Assembly: GCA_951801675.1 (NCBI GenBank) | Contig: CATONX010000013.1 | Coordinates: 1 to 56,491 of the forward strand | Reading direction: 5' to 3' | From: an uncultured Eubacteriales bacterium | GTDB taxonomy: Bacteria > Bacillota > Clostridia > Oscillospirales > Acutalibacteraceae | DNA: 56,491 nt | Shown here: positions 1 to 8,221 of the stretch, piece after piece | Position numbering within the stretch: the first letter of the stretch is position 1 | How the letters are laid out: every line of letters starts with the position of its first letter | The notes under the pieces: generated by a model | Databases searched by the model: none | Seen by the model: the letters and a program-made list of their open reading frames with translations, nothing else | What the model was told of the DNA's origin: nothing | Position numbers and translations under genes: made by a program

Positions 1-679
1 CGATGATGCGGCCTTTCATCTCTTCGTTAGGCAGGGCGACCACCGACACGGTAGCCTCCGCCACATGGTCCGCAGCGCAGCGCTGGATGGCCTGGGAAAT
101 CAGCTCTCTGGCCTTTTTCTCCGACTCCTCCCTGGTCTGCTGCTCGATCTCCATGATTTTCAGAGCTTTCTCGTGAACCAGCTCGTCCTCGAGGTTTTTG
201 AGTAAGTATTCCTTCGCCTGTTCGGTGGTGAAGGAAGAAATGCGTTCGAGCATTTCAAACTGGCGCTTTTTGATTTCATCCGCCTCGGTGAGCTTGACCT
301 CTACCTCGCGCACCTTGGAATTGAGGACTTCGTCCTTCTTTTCCAGGTTCTCAAGCTTGCGGTCAAGAGACTCTTCCTTTTGCAGAATGCGGCGCTCCTG
401 GCGCTGCACCTCGGAACGGCGTTCCCGCATGTCCTTGTCTGCCTCACTGCGCAGACGGTGAATTTCATCCTTAGCTTCCAACAGGGTTTCTTTTTTCTTT
501 GCTTCTGCACTCTTAATAGCGTCGCTTACGATCTTCTTGGCTTCTTCTTCCGCTGAACCGAACAACGATTCCGCTGTCCGTTTTCTATGTGAAACGCCAA
601 GATTAAAGGCGATTATGGAACAAACAATTACCAAAGCTAACGCAACTACGATCAGAACAATGATCAACCATGGTTCCAC
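1..679 (-). CDS. rny: Ribonuclease Y, N-terminal part (runs off the left edge)
   Basis: RNase Y is a membrane-anchored endoribonuclease that starts mRNA decay in Firmicutes. The visible 226 residues give one N-terminal membrane segment (about residues 4-25), then a long charged coiled coil rich in E, K and R, ending at EEMKGRII, the start of the conserved core. The KH and HD domains lie outside the window. The start is taken as GTG at 679, giving VEPWLIIVL, because AGGAGGTG lies 7-12 bases upstream; no ATG fits the membrane segment as well. It is truncated only by the window edge. Family call is secure from the TM plus coiled-coil plus KGRII layout. Confidence 0.93.
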   Translation of the reverse strand, partial: MEPWLIIVLIVVALALVIVCSIIAFNLGVSHRKRTAESLFGSAEEEAKKIVSDAIKSAEAKKKETLLEAKDEIHRLRSEADKDMRERRSEVQRQERRILQKEESLDRKLENLEKKDEVLNSKVREVEVKLTEADEIKKRQFEMLERISSFTTEQAKEYLLKNLEDELVHEKALKIMEIEQQTREESEKKARELISQAIQRCAADHVAEATVSVVALPNEEMKGRII

Positions 680-895
680 TAATTTCTGCACCTCCTGTTT
701 CTAATTTTTTCTTGTACCATTGATTGAAATGCATAAAAATTGCATTATGTTGATATTTTATCCTTTGCGGGTCCACCTGTCAAGGTGTTTATTATTTTTG
801 CTCGAAAAGCTGTGTTCCAATCCCACTTTTTTGCAGGATTGTCCACAAAAATCCCCAGGGTTCCCCAAACCCTTTTGTTTTGGGCAAACCGCTGG

Positions 896-901
896 TATAA
901 T
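896..901 (+). promoter_or_regulatory. Extended -10 promoter of birA
   Basis: TATAAT is preceded by TGG, an extended -10 (TGn). The -35 region is poor (TTTTGT at 17-bp spacing). The start codon of birA is about 45 bases downstream. This is the only good promoter seen in the 266-base gap between rny and birA. Confidence 0.6.
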
Positions 902-946
902 AAAGGCGAAAAAATCGCCGGGGCTGCCGGCGGGTAAAGAAGGCGG

Positions 947-1930
947 ATGTGGATGAAAGAGAAAATCCTTGCGCTGCTGCAAAATGCCGACGGCTTTCTG
1001 TCCGGTGAGCGTATCAGCGAACAGCTGGGAGTATCCAGAGCGGCTGTGTGGAAGGCGGTAAAAAAACTCAAGGAAGAGGGCTATGCCATCCAGTCGGTGA
1101 CCAATAAGGGCTACCGGCTTATCTCCTCCCCGGATCTGCTCACCGAGGGAGAGCTCTTCCCCCTGCTTGCGACCGCATGTCTGGGGCGCACGGTCTATTC
1201 CTATGAGGTGACCGACTCCACCAACCGCCGTGCCCGGGAGGAAGCCGACCGGGGCGCGCCCCACGGCAGCGTCTTTTTCGCCGAGGAGCAGACGGGAGGC
1301 CGGGGCCGGCTTGGACGGGCCTGGAGTGCACCTAGAGGAGAAGGCGTGTGGATGTCGGTGCTGCTGCGCCCAAAGCTGGCGCCTGCCGACATTGCGCAGA
1401 TCACCCTTCTGACGGGGCTCGCGGTCTGCGACGCCATCCGGGAGATAACCGGGCTTCCCGTGCAAATCAAGTGGCCCAACGACATTGTTCTGGACGGCAA
1501 AAAGCTGGTGGGCATTCTGACCGAGATGGCGGCGGAGGAGGACCGGATCTGCGCGCTGGTGGTGGGCATCGGCGTCAACGTCAACAACGCCGCCTTTCCA
1601 GAGGAACTAAAGGACAAGGCAACCTCCCTTTTCCTGGCTTCGGGAAAATCCGTCTCCCGCAAGGAACTGGCCGCCCGCATCCTTCTTCGGCTGGAGGAGG
1701 AATACGAGACCTTTCTCAGGCAAGGAGCGGACGCGGCCTTCCGTAAGCGCTACGCTGACCGCTGCGCCACCATCGGCAGCCTGGTAAAGGTGGTCATGGG
1801 CAACGAGGAATTCGCCGGGACGGCGGTCGCAATCAACGAGACTGGCGCGCTGCTGGTGCAGACCGGGCAGGGAATCCGGGCGGTGAACTCGGGGGAGGTA
1901 TCGGTGCGGGGAATCATGGGGTACTGTTGA
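947..1930 (+). CDS. birA: Bifunctional biotin-protein ligase and biotin repressor BirA
   Basis: Joins biotin to the carrier lysine of biotin-dependent carboxylases through biotinyl-AMP, and represses biotin genes when loaded with biotinyl-AMP. At 327 aa it has the full bifunctional length: winged HTH at residues 1-60 (ISEQLGVSRAAVWKAVKKL), catalytic domain from about 85 with GGRGRLGR near 117 and KWPNDI near 175, and a C-terminal SH3-like domain from about 275. Start is ATG 947; ATG 953 (MKEK) is an alternative. A BirA operator begins at the base after its stop codon, so birA and its target bioY lie side by side. Fusion of HTH and ligase is normal for group II BirA. Confidence 0.95.
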   Translation: MWMKEKILALLQNADGFLSGERISEQLGVSRAAVWKAVKKLKEEGYAIQSVTNKGYRLISSPDLLTEGELFPLLATACLGRTVYSYEVTDSTNRRAREEADRGAPHGSVFFAEEQTGGRGRLGRAWSAPRGEGVWMSVLLRPKLAPADIAQITLLTGLAVCDAIREITGLPVQIKWPNDIVLDGKKLVGILTEMAAEEDRICALVVGIGVNVNNAAFPEELKDKATSLFLASGKSVSRKELAARILLRLEEEYETFLRQGADAAFRKRYADRCATIGSLVKVVMGNEEFAGTAVAINETGALLVQTGQGIRAVNSGEVSVRGIMGYC

Positions 1931-1962
1931 TTGTAAACCAGTTATAAATTTATTGTTTACAA
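1931..1962 (+). promoter_or_regulatory. BirA operator upstream of bioY
   Basis: TTGTAAACC (1931-1939), 14-bp spacer, TGTTTACAA (1954-1962). The known bacterial BirA box is TTGTAAACC-N14/15-GGTTTACAA, so only one base differs. The right half-site contains the -35 hexamer of the bioY promoter, which explains repression by occlusion. Confidence 0.9.
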
Positions 1963-1984
1963 TCCAGTTCTTTTATGCTATACT
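1956..1984 (+). promoter_or_regulatory. bioY promoter overlapped by the BirA box
   Basis: -35 TTTACA at 1956-1961, 17-bp spacer, -10 TATACT at 1979-1984 with an extended TGC just before. The -35 lies wholly inside the right BirA half-site. Confidence 0.85.
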
Positions 1985-2035
1985 CCTTTGCAGAATCAGA
2001 CGTGGGGTTTCCCCGTCTCAAAGGAGAAAGGAAGC

Positions 2036-2626
2036 ATGCAGGAAAAATCGGTTTCTTACGCAAAATGGAGGGTCTCTCCCTTAAGCATCGCGCTCATCGG
2101 TTTGTTTGTAGCTCTGACCACGGTGGGCGCTTATGTGAAAATCCCCGGGCCGCTGGTTCCTTTTACCGCGCAGTTTTTCTTTTGCACCATCGGCGGGGTG
2201 CTGCTGGGTGCGAAACGGGGGTTTGCGGCCCAGTGTATTTACCTGGTACTGGGACTTTTGGGCCTTCCTCTCTTTACGGGCGGCGGCGGAATCGGGTACG
2301 TGTTCCAGCCCACCTTCGGCTATCTGATCGGCTTTGCTCTGTCGGCCTTGCTGGCGGGCTTAGTTTGCGACCGGCTGATGAAGCGCAAGGGGAAGATTAC
2401 CTTCCTAGCCATGCTTTTTACCGCCGTGGGCTGCCTGGCGGTGGTGTATCTGTTCGGGGTATCCTATTATCTGCTGCTGCAGAACGTCTACTTCGGACAA
2501 AACGCGCAGCTGGGGTATGCGCTGAGCGTCTTTGTCCTCCCGTTCCTGCTCACCGATTTTCTCTGGTGTTTGCTGCTGGCGGGAGTGGCACCCCGTATCC
2601 GCAAAGCGGTGCAAAAGTATCTGTAA
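2036..2626 (+). CDS. bioY: Biotin transporter BioY (ECF S component)
   Basis: BioY captures biotin at the membrane and works alone or with the ECF energizing module. The 196-aa protein has about six hydrophobic segments and the family signature KIPGPLVPFTAQFFF followed by GGVLLGAKRG and GLLGLPLF. An upstream in-frame ATG (1988) exists, but ATG 2036 is chosen because GGAG/AAAGGA sits at the right distance and the conserved protein starts there. The promoter is overlapped by a BirA box, so it should be switched off when biotin is plentiful. No bioB or other synthesis gene is in the window, fitting an importer of the vitamin. Confidence 0.93.
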   Translation: MQEKSVSYAKWRVSPLSIALIGLFVALTTVGAYVKIPGPLVPFTAQFFFCTIGGVLLGAKRGFAAQCIYLVLGLLGLPLFTGGGGIGYVFQPTFGYLIGFALSALLAGLVCDRLMKRKGKITFLAMLFTAVGCLAVVYLFGVSYYLLLQNVYFGQNAQLGYALSVFVLPFLLTDFLWCLLLAGVAPRIRKAVQKYL

Positions 2627-2708
2627 GCATGCGGCGAAGGAGCTGGGACAGCGCCTTTGGAACGTAGGCGGGCATTTTGCTTTAGACGGTTATGAAAACA
2701 TTGTTATA

Positions 2709-2777
2709 CCCCCCGGCAATCGCCGGGGGGACTTTCGTTGATGAAGCCGCCGGACGAAAAAATTCGTCCGGCGGCTT
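2709..2777 (+). terminator. Two consecutive strong hairpins after bioY
   Basis: First hairpin: CCCCCCGGC (2709-2717) and GCCGGGGGG (2722-2730). Second: a 15-bp perfect stem, 2744-2758 against 2763-2777, with loop AAAA. The second is followed by only a short T/A stretch. They probably stop bioY transcription; the first has a REP-like look. The rest of the gap up to 3076 holds nothing I can name. Confidence 0.55.
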
Positions 2778-3076
2778 TATGGTAGGATTTTGTCTTTCGC
2801 AGAGCCGTCCGGGCAGCTCTTTTGCTAGAATGCTGTCAAGAACTGCACCTTCTTTTCGCAGCAGGCCGAACAATGCGTGGGGAGGCACACACGGGCCTGC
2901 AAAAATGACATAAAAGCGGCGTTTTTGAGCTGCTATGTCGGTTAAACTAGCGGCTTGCGCTGCCCGACCGCCTTAACAACCGGCTTTCCTTTTTGTGTTA
3001 CTCGAAAGTCTTCTTGGACGTGCAAGCCCCTGCCTTTCCTTGCCGGAAGCGGTGATTTCCGCTCCAAGCCAAATAA

Positions 3077-3109
3077 AAAAGGCCCGGTGTTTTACACACC
3101 GGGCCTTTT
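3077..3109 (-). terminator. Intrinsic terminator of secDF
   Basis: Perfect 14-bp stem (3077-3090 with 3096-3109) and, on the minus strand, a T-rich tail (positions 3080-3071). It lies 10 bases after the secF stop. The symmetrical A/T ends could also stop plus-strand transcripts. Confidence 0.88.
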
Positions 3110-3118
3110 GACAGACAA

Positions 3119-4072
3119 TTACTTTGCTTCGGCTTCTCCGCCGCGCAGCTTCTTCTCTCTGAACTGCTTCCACATAACCCACAGCGGGCCAGTAACACAG
3201 GTAGAAGAATAGCAGCCGGCAATGATGCCCACGAGCATCGGGATGGAGAAGGAAAGAATGGAGGAAATGTTATAAATGACAGCGAACACGCTGACCGTAC
3301 CCACCGCGATGACGGTACTGATGGTGGTGTTGATGGTACGGGAAAGGGACTGATTGATGCTGGTATTGACCACCTCGGCGATGCCTGCCTTCGGGCCCAT
3401 CAGACGGCGATTTTCACGAACACGGTCGTAGACCACGATGGTGCCGTTGATGGAGTAACCGAGAATGGTGAGAACAGCGGCAATAAAGCTGTCGTTGAGC
3501 GGAATCTGCAATACAATGAAGGTAAAGTAGACCAGCGCAATGTCATGCAGCAAGGCCAGCACCGCGAAGATACCGGCAGACAGACCGCCGATCTTGCGGA
3601 AGCGGATGCCGATGTAAAGAATCATCAACAGCGCCGCCAGTGCAACGGCGACCATGCTCTTCTGGAAGAACTCCTGGCCCATGGTGGGATTGACGGAGTT
3701 TGCCTGCAGAAATTCGATGCCGGTGTCCGCGAACTTCTCGGTGAGCGCCGCGTTCATGGCGTCCATCTGCTCGGTGGTGAGCTCAGTGTCGTTTGCCAGG
3801 TTGACCACCAGCTTCTGAGACTCGGTCATCCGGTCCTCAGACGCCTGGACGTTTACCGGCATGCCGATGGCATCCTGGATGATGCTGTCGGCCTCGCTGA
3901 CGTTGATGGTGCCGTTATACGTATAGCTGACCATGGTGCCGCCCTTGAACTGAATGTCCAAGTTGGTGCCGAAGATAAAGTTGAAAATCAAGCCGATGAG
4001 CAGCAAGCCGATGGAAATCGCGAAGATGTACTTGCGGTTTTTGATGAAATCGAATTGTCTTTTCAGTTTCAT
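3119..4072 (-). CDS. secF: Protein translocase subunit SecF
   Basis: Works with SecD at SecYEG to pull exported proteins across the membrane using the proton gradient. The 317-aa protein has a first membrane segment at about residues 15-33, the conserved DIQFKGGTMVSY motif after it, a short extracytoplasmic domain, and a block of five membrane segments with GYSINGTIVVYDRVRENRR, the SecF signature. Its ATG overlaps the secD stop in an ATGA, so the two are translationally coupled. A terminator follows directly. Full length for a stand-alone SecF. Confidence 0.96.
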   Translation of the reverse strand: MKLKRQFDFIKNRKYIFAISIGLLLIGLIFNFIFGTNLDIQFKGGTMVSYTYNGTINVSEADSIIQDAIGMPVNVQASEDRMTESQKLVVNLANDTELTTEQMDAMNAALTEKFADTGIEFLQANSVNPTMGQEFFQKSMVAVALAALLMILYIGIRFRKIGGLSAGIFAVLALLHDIALVYFTFIVLQIPLNDSFIAAVLTILGYSINGTIVVYDRVRENRRLMGPKAGIAEVVNTSINQSLSRTINTTISTVIAVGTVSVFAVIYNISSILSFSIPMLVGIIAGCYSSTCVTGPLWVMWKQFREKKLRGGEAEAK

Positions 4073-5478
4073 GCTTTTTCACCTCCGAACAGCCAGGGCT
4101 TGCGCAGTCCCTTGAATCTCGAGAGGGATTTGAGCATGAGACGGGAAGCAGTAACACCCATTACAAAGTTGAAGATAATACCGGTCAGCAGGGTGTAACC
4201 GAAGGAATACACCGCACCGGTCGCGGCCGGGCCAAACATGAAGAGAACCGGCGAAAGAATCTTGGCGAACAGGCTCTCCGGCGGGCCGAACACGCCCATG
4301 AGGATGATGGCAACAAAGATACAGGTGATGTTGCTGTCGAAGATGGCGGAGAAGCTGTTCTTGTTGCCCGCGTCGATGGATCCGTCGATGGTCTTTCCGG
4401 CGCGCAGCTCTTCACGGATACGCTCGGAAGTAATGACGTTGGCGTCCACACCCATACCGATGGACAAGATGATACCGGCGATACCGGGCAAGGTCAGCGT
4501 AAAGCTGCCGAAGGCCCCGAAGTATCCGGTGACGCAGGCCACCATACCGGCCACCTGACCCACCAGAGCAATGGAGGCCACCACACCGGGCAGACGATAG
4601 TAAAGAATCATAAAGATGCAGATAAGGATCAAGGCAATCAGGCCGGCCAGGACCATCACGTCTCTCGCCTTCTCACCCATAACGGGGTTGATGGAGCCGT
4701 AGGATTCCGCTTCCAGCTTGAAGGGAAGGGAACCAGCCTTGATGCGGTTGGCAAGTTCGGCGGCGGTAGCGGCGTCAAAGTTGCCGGAGATGATGCACTT
4801 GCCGTCGGTGATGGCAGAGTTGACCGTGGGGTCGGAAATCAGAACGTCGTCCATCCAGATGGAGATAACGCCTTTGGAAGACGCCAGTTTTCCGGTGGCG
4901 GTTGCGAAGGCCTTGGTGCCCTCTTCGTTGAATTCCAGGGAAACATAGTGCTGGTTGACGCCGGTGTTGTCAATTGGGCCGTATTCCGCCGAGGCCTTGA
5001 CCACGTCCTTGCCCTCTAAGATGATATTGTTGAGGGTATCTCCCGTGGGTTTGCCCGCGTCGTCCGTGGAGTTTCCTTCACGGAAGGTCAGCAGAGCGGT
5101 TTCGCCCAGTTCCTGAATGGCGGCGCTGGCGTCAAAGTCCTCCTCCCCGGCCTTCCAGGGATACCGGACGATGATGCGGTCGTTTGAATAGTCGGGATAC
5201 ACCTCGTAGTCGGTGATGTTCTGGTACACCAGACGGGTCTCGATGATGGATTTGGCGGAATCGATTTCCGCGTCGGTGGCGTCGTACCCTTCGGGGGGAC
5301 GGAAGGTCACGTCGACGCCGCCCCGGATATCGATACCCCATCGAATGTCCCCGGCGCCTTTGATGATTGTGGTCTGCGAACTGCCGCTGCCAACCTGAAT
5401 GCCTGTAAATGTCGTGATGGTGAGCGCGACAATCAACAGAGCCACAATGAAAAACACTGGCTTTCCGATTCGCTTCAT
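4069..5478 (-). CDS. secD: Protein translocase subunit SecD
   Basis: Partner of SecF in the Sec export motor. The 469-aa protein starts at ATG 5478 (MKRIGKPVFFIVALL), behind a clear GGAGG; the open frame extends 40 codons further upstream without a better start. After the first membrane segment it has the D1-type motif (RWGIDIRGGVDV, a variant of LGLDLRGG), the periplasmic-type domain to about residue 280, then five membrane segments with SIGMGVDANVITSERIREEL. It overlaps secF by four bases. The leader carries a promoter and then a terminator-like hairpin, so read-through may be controlled. Confidence 0.95.
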   Translation of the reverse strand: MKRIGKPVFFIVALLIVALTITTFTGIQVGSGSSQTTIIKGAGDIRWGIDIRGGVDVTFRPPEGYDATDAEIDSAKSIIETRLVYQNITDYEVYPDYSNDRIIVRYPWKAGEEDFDASAAIQELGETALLTFREGNSTDDAGKPTGDTLNNIILEGKDVVKASAEYGPIDNTGVNQHYVSLEFNEEGTKAFATATGKLASSKGVISIWMDDVLISDPTVNSAITDGKCIISGNFDAATAAELANRIKAGSLPFKLEAESYGSINPVMGEKARDVMVLAGLIALILICIFMILYYRLPGVVASIALVGQVAGMVACVTGYFGAFGSFTLTLPGIAGIILSIGMGVDANVITSERIREELRAGKTIDGSIDAGNKNSFSAIFDSNITCIFVAIILMGVFGPPESLFAKILSPVLFMFGPAATGAVYSFGYTLLTGIIFNFVMGVTASRLMLKSLSRFKGLRKPWLFGGEKA

Positions 5479-5518
5479 TGTAAGTCCTCCATTGATCAAC
5501 TTCTGGTTTACCACACGG

Positions 5519-5545
5519 AAAAAAGCGCAAAAATATGCGCTTTTT
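5519..5545 (-). terminator. Terminator-like hairpin in the secD leader
   Basis: AAAAAGCGCA (5520-5529), loop AAAATA, TGCGCTTTTT (5536-5545). On the minus strand the stem is followed by TTTTTTCC. It lies downstream of the secD promoter and upstream of the secD start, so it either ends the aminotransferase transcript or attenuates secDF. Confidence 0.6.
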
Positions 5546-5569
5546 CTGCAGGAAAACACCAATAGAACT

Positions 5570-5598
5570 ATTATATTCTGGACAATCTCAAAAGTCAA
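5570..5598 (-). promoter_or_regulatory. secD promoter
   Basis: On the minus strand: -35 TTGACT (5598-5593), 17-bp spacer, -10 TATAAT (5575-5570). Predicted start near 5563 gives a leader of about 85 bases containing the hairpin at 5545-5519. Confidence 0.8.
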
Positions 5599-5644
5599 TG
5601 AGATAAAATCCGGCTATTTTCGTGAAAAAGTCACAAAAACCCGT

Positions 5645-6928
5645 TTATGCTCTGGATTCGAGCATTTTTTCCACCGCTGCCAGCTTTGTGCAGATACAGA
5701 ACAGCTCGATGGCCTCTTTTACCTCCTCAAGGGGAGGATAGGTGGGGGCCAGACGGATGTTGCGGTCCAGGGGGTCCTTGCCGTAGGGATAGGTGGCGCC
5801 GGCGCCGGTGAGAACCACGCCCGCTTCCTTGCACAGCTGCACTACCCGCTTGGCGGTGCCCTCGGCCACGTTTACGCTGACGAAATAGCCGCCGGTGGGC
5901 TTTTCCCAAGTGGCGACGGAATAGGGGGTCAGCTCCTCGTCCAGCTTATCTAGGACGGCTGCAAACTTCGGGCGCAGGATGGCCGCGTGCTTTTTCATGT
6001 GGGCGCGCACCCCGTCGGCGTCCTTGAAAAAGCGGACGTGGCGCAGCTGGTTAAGCTTATCCGGGCCGATGGCCTGGACGGTCAGGCGCTTTTTGATGTA
6101 GTCGATGTTCGACTTGGAGGCGGCCATGGCGGCCACCGCCGCGCCGGAGAAGCTGACCTTGGAAAAGGAGGTGAAAATCAGGGGCATGTTGGGATTGCCG
6201 GCCTTCTCGCATTCGGTGAGGAGGTTGAGGATTTTGGCCGGCTCTTCGCCCAGATGATGGATCATATAGGCATTGTCCCAGTAAATGCGAAAATCGTCCG
6301 CCGCGGGTTTCAGGTTCGCGAAGCGGCGCACCGTCTCATCGGAATAGACCACGCCGTCGGGATTGGAGTACTTGGGCACGCACCAGATTCCCTTGATGAG
6401 CGGGTCGGAGGAAACCAGGCGCTCCACCATATCCATATCCGGGCCGTCGGAACGAAGGGGAATGTTGATCATTTTGATGTGGAAATACTCGCAGATTGCA
6501 AAATGCCGGTCATAGCCGGGCACCGGGCACAAAAACTTCACTTCCCCCTGCTTGCCCCAGGGCTTGCCGTCGCGCACGCCGTGGGTCATGTTGGAAGCGA
6601 TGTTGTCAAACATCATGGTCAAGCTGGAGTTGCCGCCTACGATCACCTCGTCCGGGTCGATTTCCAGAAGGTCGGCAAAGATTCTGCGCATCTCGGGCAG
6701 GCCGTCGCTGTTGCCGTAGTTGCGGCAGTCGAGCCCGTTTTCCGCCTTGTAGTCGTCGGCGGTCAGCGCCTCCAGCATACCGTTGGAAAGGTCGAGCTGG
6801 TCGTTTCCGGGCTTGCCGCGGGACATATCCAGCTTTAGTCCCCTGCTTTGAAATACGCGGTAGCGCTCCTCTAGCTGCGCTTTTTCCTGTTCGAGCTGTT
6901 CGCGGCTCATCTGGCTCAATGCCATCAT
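5645..6928 (-). CDS. Aspartate aminotransferase, type Ic (MocR-like aminotransferase fold)
   Basis: PLP enzyme expected to swap amino groups between aspartate and 2-oxoglutarate. The 427-aa sequence has SRGKPGNDQLDLSNGML near the N-terminus, YGNSDGLPEMRR, the PLP aspartate region (PKYSNPDGVVYSDE, YWDNAY) and the lysine site TSFSKVSFSGAAVAAM. These are the marks of the PF12897 class rather than the usual type I AspAT. Start is ATG 6928 behind GGAGGGG; an in-frame TTG 18 bases further up would place the ribosome site inside the gene. Promoter and a perfect dyad lie just upstream, inside the end of larC. Substrate is inferred from the family. Confidence 0.85.
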   Translation of the reverse strand: MMALSQMSREQLEQEKAQLEERYRVFQSRGLKLDMSRGKPGNDQLDLSNGMLEALTADDYKAENGLDCRNYGNSDGLPEMRRIFADLLEIDPDEVIVGGNSSLTMMFDNIASNMTHGVRDGKPWGKQGEVKFLCPVPGYDRHFAICEYFHIKMINIPLRSDGPDMDMVERLVSSDPLIKGIWCVPKYSNPDGVVYSDETVRRFANLKPAADDFRIYWDNAYMIHHLGEEPAKILNLLTECEKAGNPNMPLIFTSFSKVSFSGAAVAAMAASKSNIDYIKKRLTVQAIGPDKLNQLRHVRFFKDADGVRAHMKKHAAILRPKFAAVLDKLDEELTPYSVATWEKPTGGYFVSVNVAEGTAKRVVQLCKEAGVVLTGAGATYPYGKDPLDRNIRLAPTYPPLEEVKEAIELFCICTKLAAVEKMLESRA

Positions 6929-6987
6929 AACAGTTCCCCTCCACAAGTTTGGTTCATTCTCAGTCGAATCCGCTCATTTTCTGCGGA

Positions 6988-7029
6988 TACAATGGTTTTC
7001 ATTGTAAACGAATCCAGGTTATTTTGCAA
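6988..7029 (-). promoter_or_regulatory. Promoter and dyad operator of the aminotransferase
   Basis: Minus strand: -35 TTGCAA (7029-7024), 17-bp spacer, -10 TACAAT (7006-7001). A perfect inverted repeat TACAATG-N5-CATTGTA (6988-7006) covers the -10, a good place for a repressor. The -35 lies at the 3' end of larC. Confidence 0.65.
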
Positions 7030-8221
7030 GTTCTTTTTTGGTTTCCTGCATATTTTCATAAGCGGTTTTTGCGGCGGCGCAAACGTCGCGCAGAGGCACC
7101 CCGGCGGACAGGCTGGCCCGTCTGGCATCCTCGTACTCCACGCTGGTCTTTTTCATATCCCCGTAGGTGCATTCCTTCATAAAAACAGGACCGTACGGCG
7201 TTTCCACAAACGTTCTCGTCCGGGCCATCACCGCACGCTCGCACCGCCTTTTGCGCAGGCCGATGGCGGAAGTTTCCCGGAAGATGAGGCGGGTCATGGC
7301 TTCCACCGACGGGTCTTTACAGAGAACCGTCAGCTGCACGCCGGGGCGGTTTTTCTTCATCTGGACCGGTGAAAACCACACATCCACGGCGCCTTCTTCA
7401 AACAGCCGCTCCATGGCAAAGCCCAGGGCCTCCCCGGTCATGTCGTCGATGCAGGTTTCCAGGCACCAGACCCAGTCGGCCGCTCCCTCATCCGGCTCTT
7501 CGAGCAGATAGGCGCGCAGGATGTTCGCCTGGGGAAAGTCCTTCTTTCCGGCGCCCACGCCGATGGCTTTGACGTTCACAAGGGGCGGGGCGGCGAAGGT
7601 GTCGGCCAGCGTCGCTACAATAGCGGCGCCGGTGGGGGTGACCATCTCTCCCTGGATTTCGGTGATGTGCAAAGGAATCTGATGCTCCCTTGCCAGCTCG
7701 CAGACGGCGGGGGCGGGCACCGGAATGCGCCCGTGCTGGCACGCTACCGTCCCTCTTCCTTCATATAGGGGCGAGCAGCAGACTTTTTCTACGTTCAAGT
7801 CGGCAAAGCAGACCGCGGCGGCGCACAGGTCCACAATGGAGTCCACCGCGCCCACCTCATGAAAATGCACCTCTTCGGGTGCCTTCCCGTGAACCTTACC
7901 TTCCGCCTGGGCAAGCCTTTGAAACATTTCCTTGGCGAGAAGCTTTGCGGACGGGTCCATTTTTGAGCCGTCGATGATCGGGAAAATTTCCTTGAGGCCC
8001 CGGTGAACATGGTGGGAATGGGCGTCCTCCAGGATCACATGAAAGTCCCGGGCAAATACGCCGTTTTTGAAGGTGCGGGTGATCTCCACCCGATAGCCGT
8101 CCAGCGGCAGGCTCTTTAAGGCAGCCAGCAGCTTCTCCTGGTCGGCCCCCACGTCCAAAAGGGCGGCCACCGTCATATCTCCGCTGATGCCCGAATAGCA
8201 TTCCAGATACAAGGTTCTCAT
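7019..8221 (-). CDS. larC: LarC, nickel-pincer nucleotide cofactor nickel insertase
   Basis: Inserts nickel, with CTP, into the sulfur-bearing pincer nucleotide made by LarB and LarE, giving the cofactor of lactate racemase and related LarA enzymes. The 400-aa ORF begins MRTLYLECYSGISGDM, the family N-terminus, has a histidine patch (HSHHVH near residue 70) and VHFHEVGAVDSIVDL, and is one uninterrupted frame, unlike the frameshifted larC1/larC2 of Lactobacillus plantarum. It overlaps larB by four bases (ATGA). No larE or larA is in the window, so the client enzyme lies elsewhere. Confidence 0.93.
   Translation of the reverse strand: MRTLYLECYSGISGDMTVAALLDVGADQEKLLAALKSLPLDGYRVEITRTFKNGVFARDFHVILEDAHSHHVHRGLKEIFPIIDGSKMDPSAKLLAKEMFQRLAQAEGKVHGKAPEEVHFHEVGAVDSIVDLCAAAVCFADLNVEKVCCSPLYEGRGTVACQHGRIPVPAPAVCELAREHQIPLHITEIQGEMVTPTGAAIVATLADTFAAPPLVNVKAIGVGAGKKDFPQANILRAYLLEEPDEGAADWVWCLETCIDDMTGEALGFAMERLFEEGAVDVWFSPVQMKKNRPGVQLTVLCKDPSVEAMTRLIFRETSAIGLRKRRCERAVMARTRTFVETPYGPVFMKECTYGDMKKTSVEYEDARRASLSAGVPLRDVCAAAKTAYENMQETKKELAK

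Noticed and set aside
758-1465. 235-codon minus-strand frame over birA
   Set aside because: Antisense to a certain gene; composition typical of a shadow.
2780-3076. 6S RNA or another housekeeping RNA after bioY
   Set aside because: Some complementarity exists, but the long bulged-hairpin shape of 6S RNA was not found.
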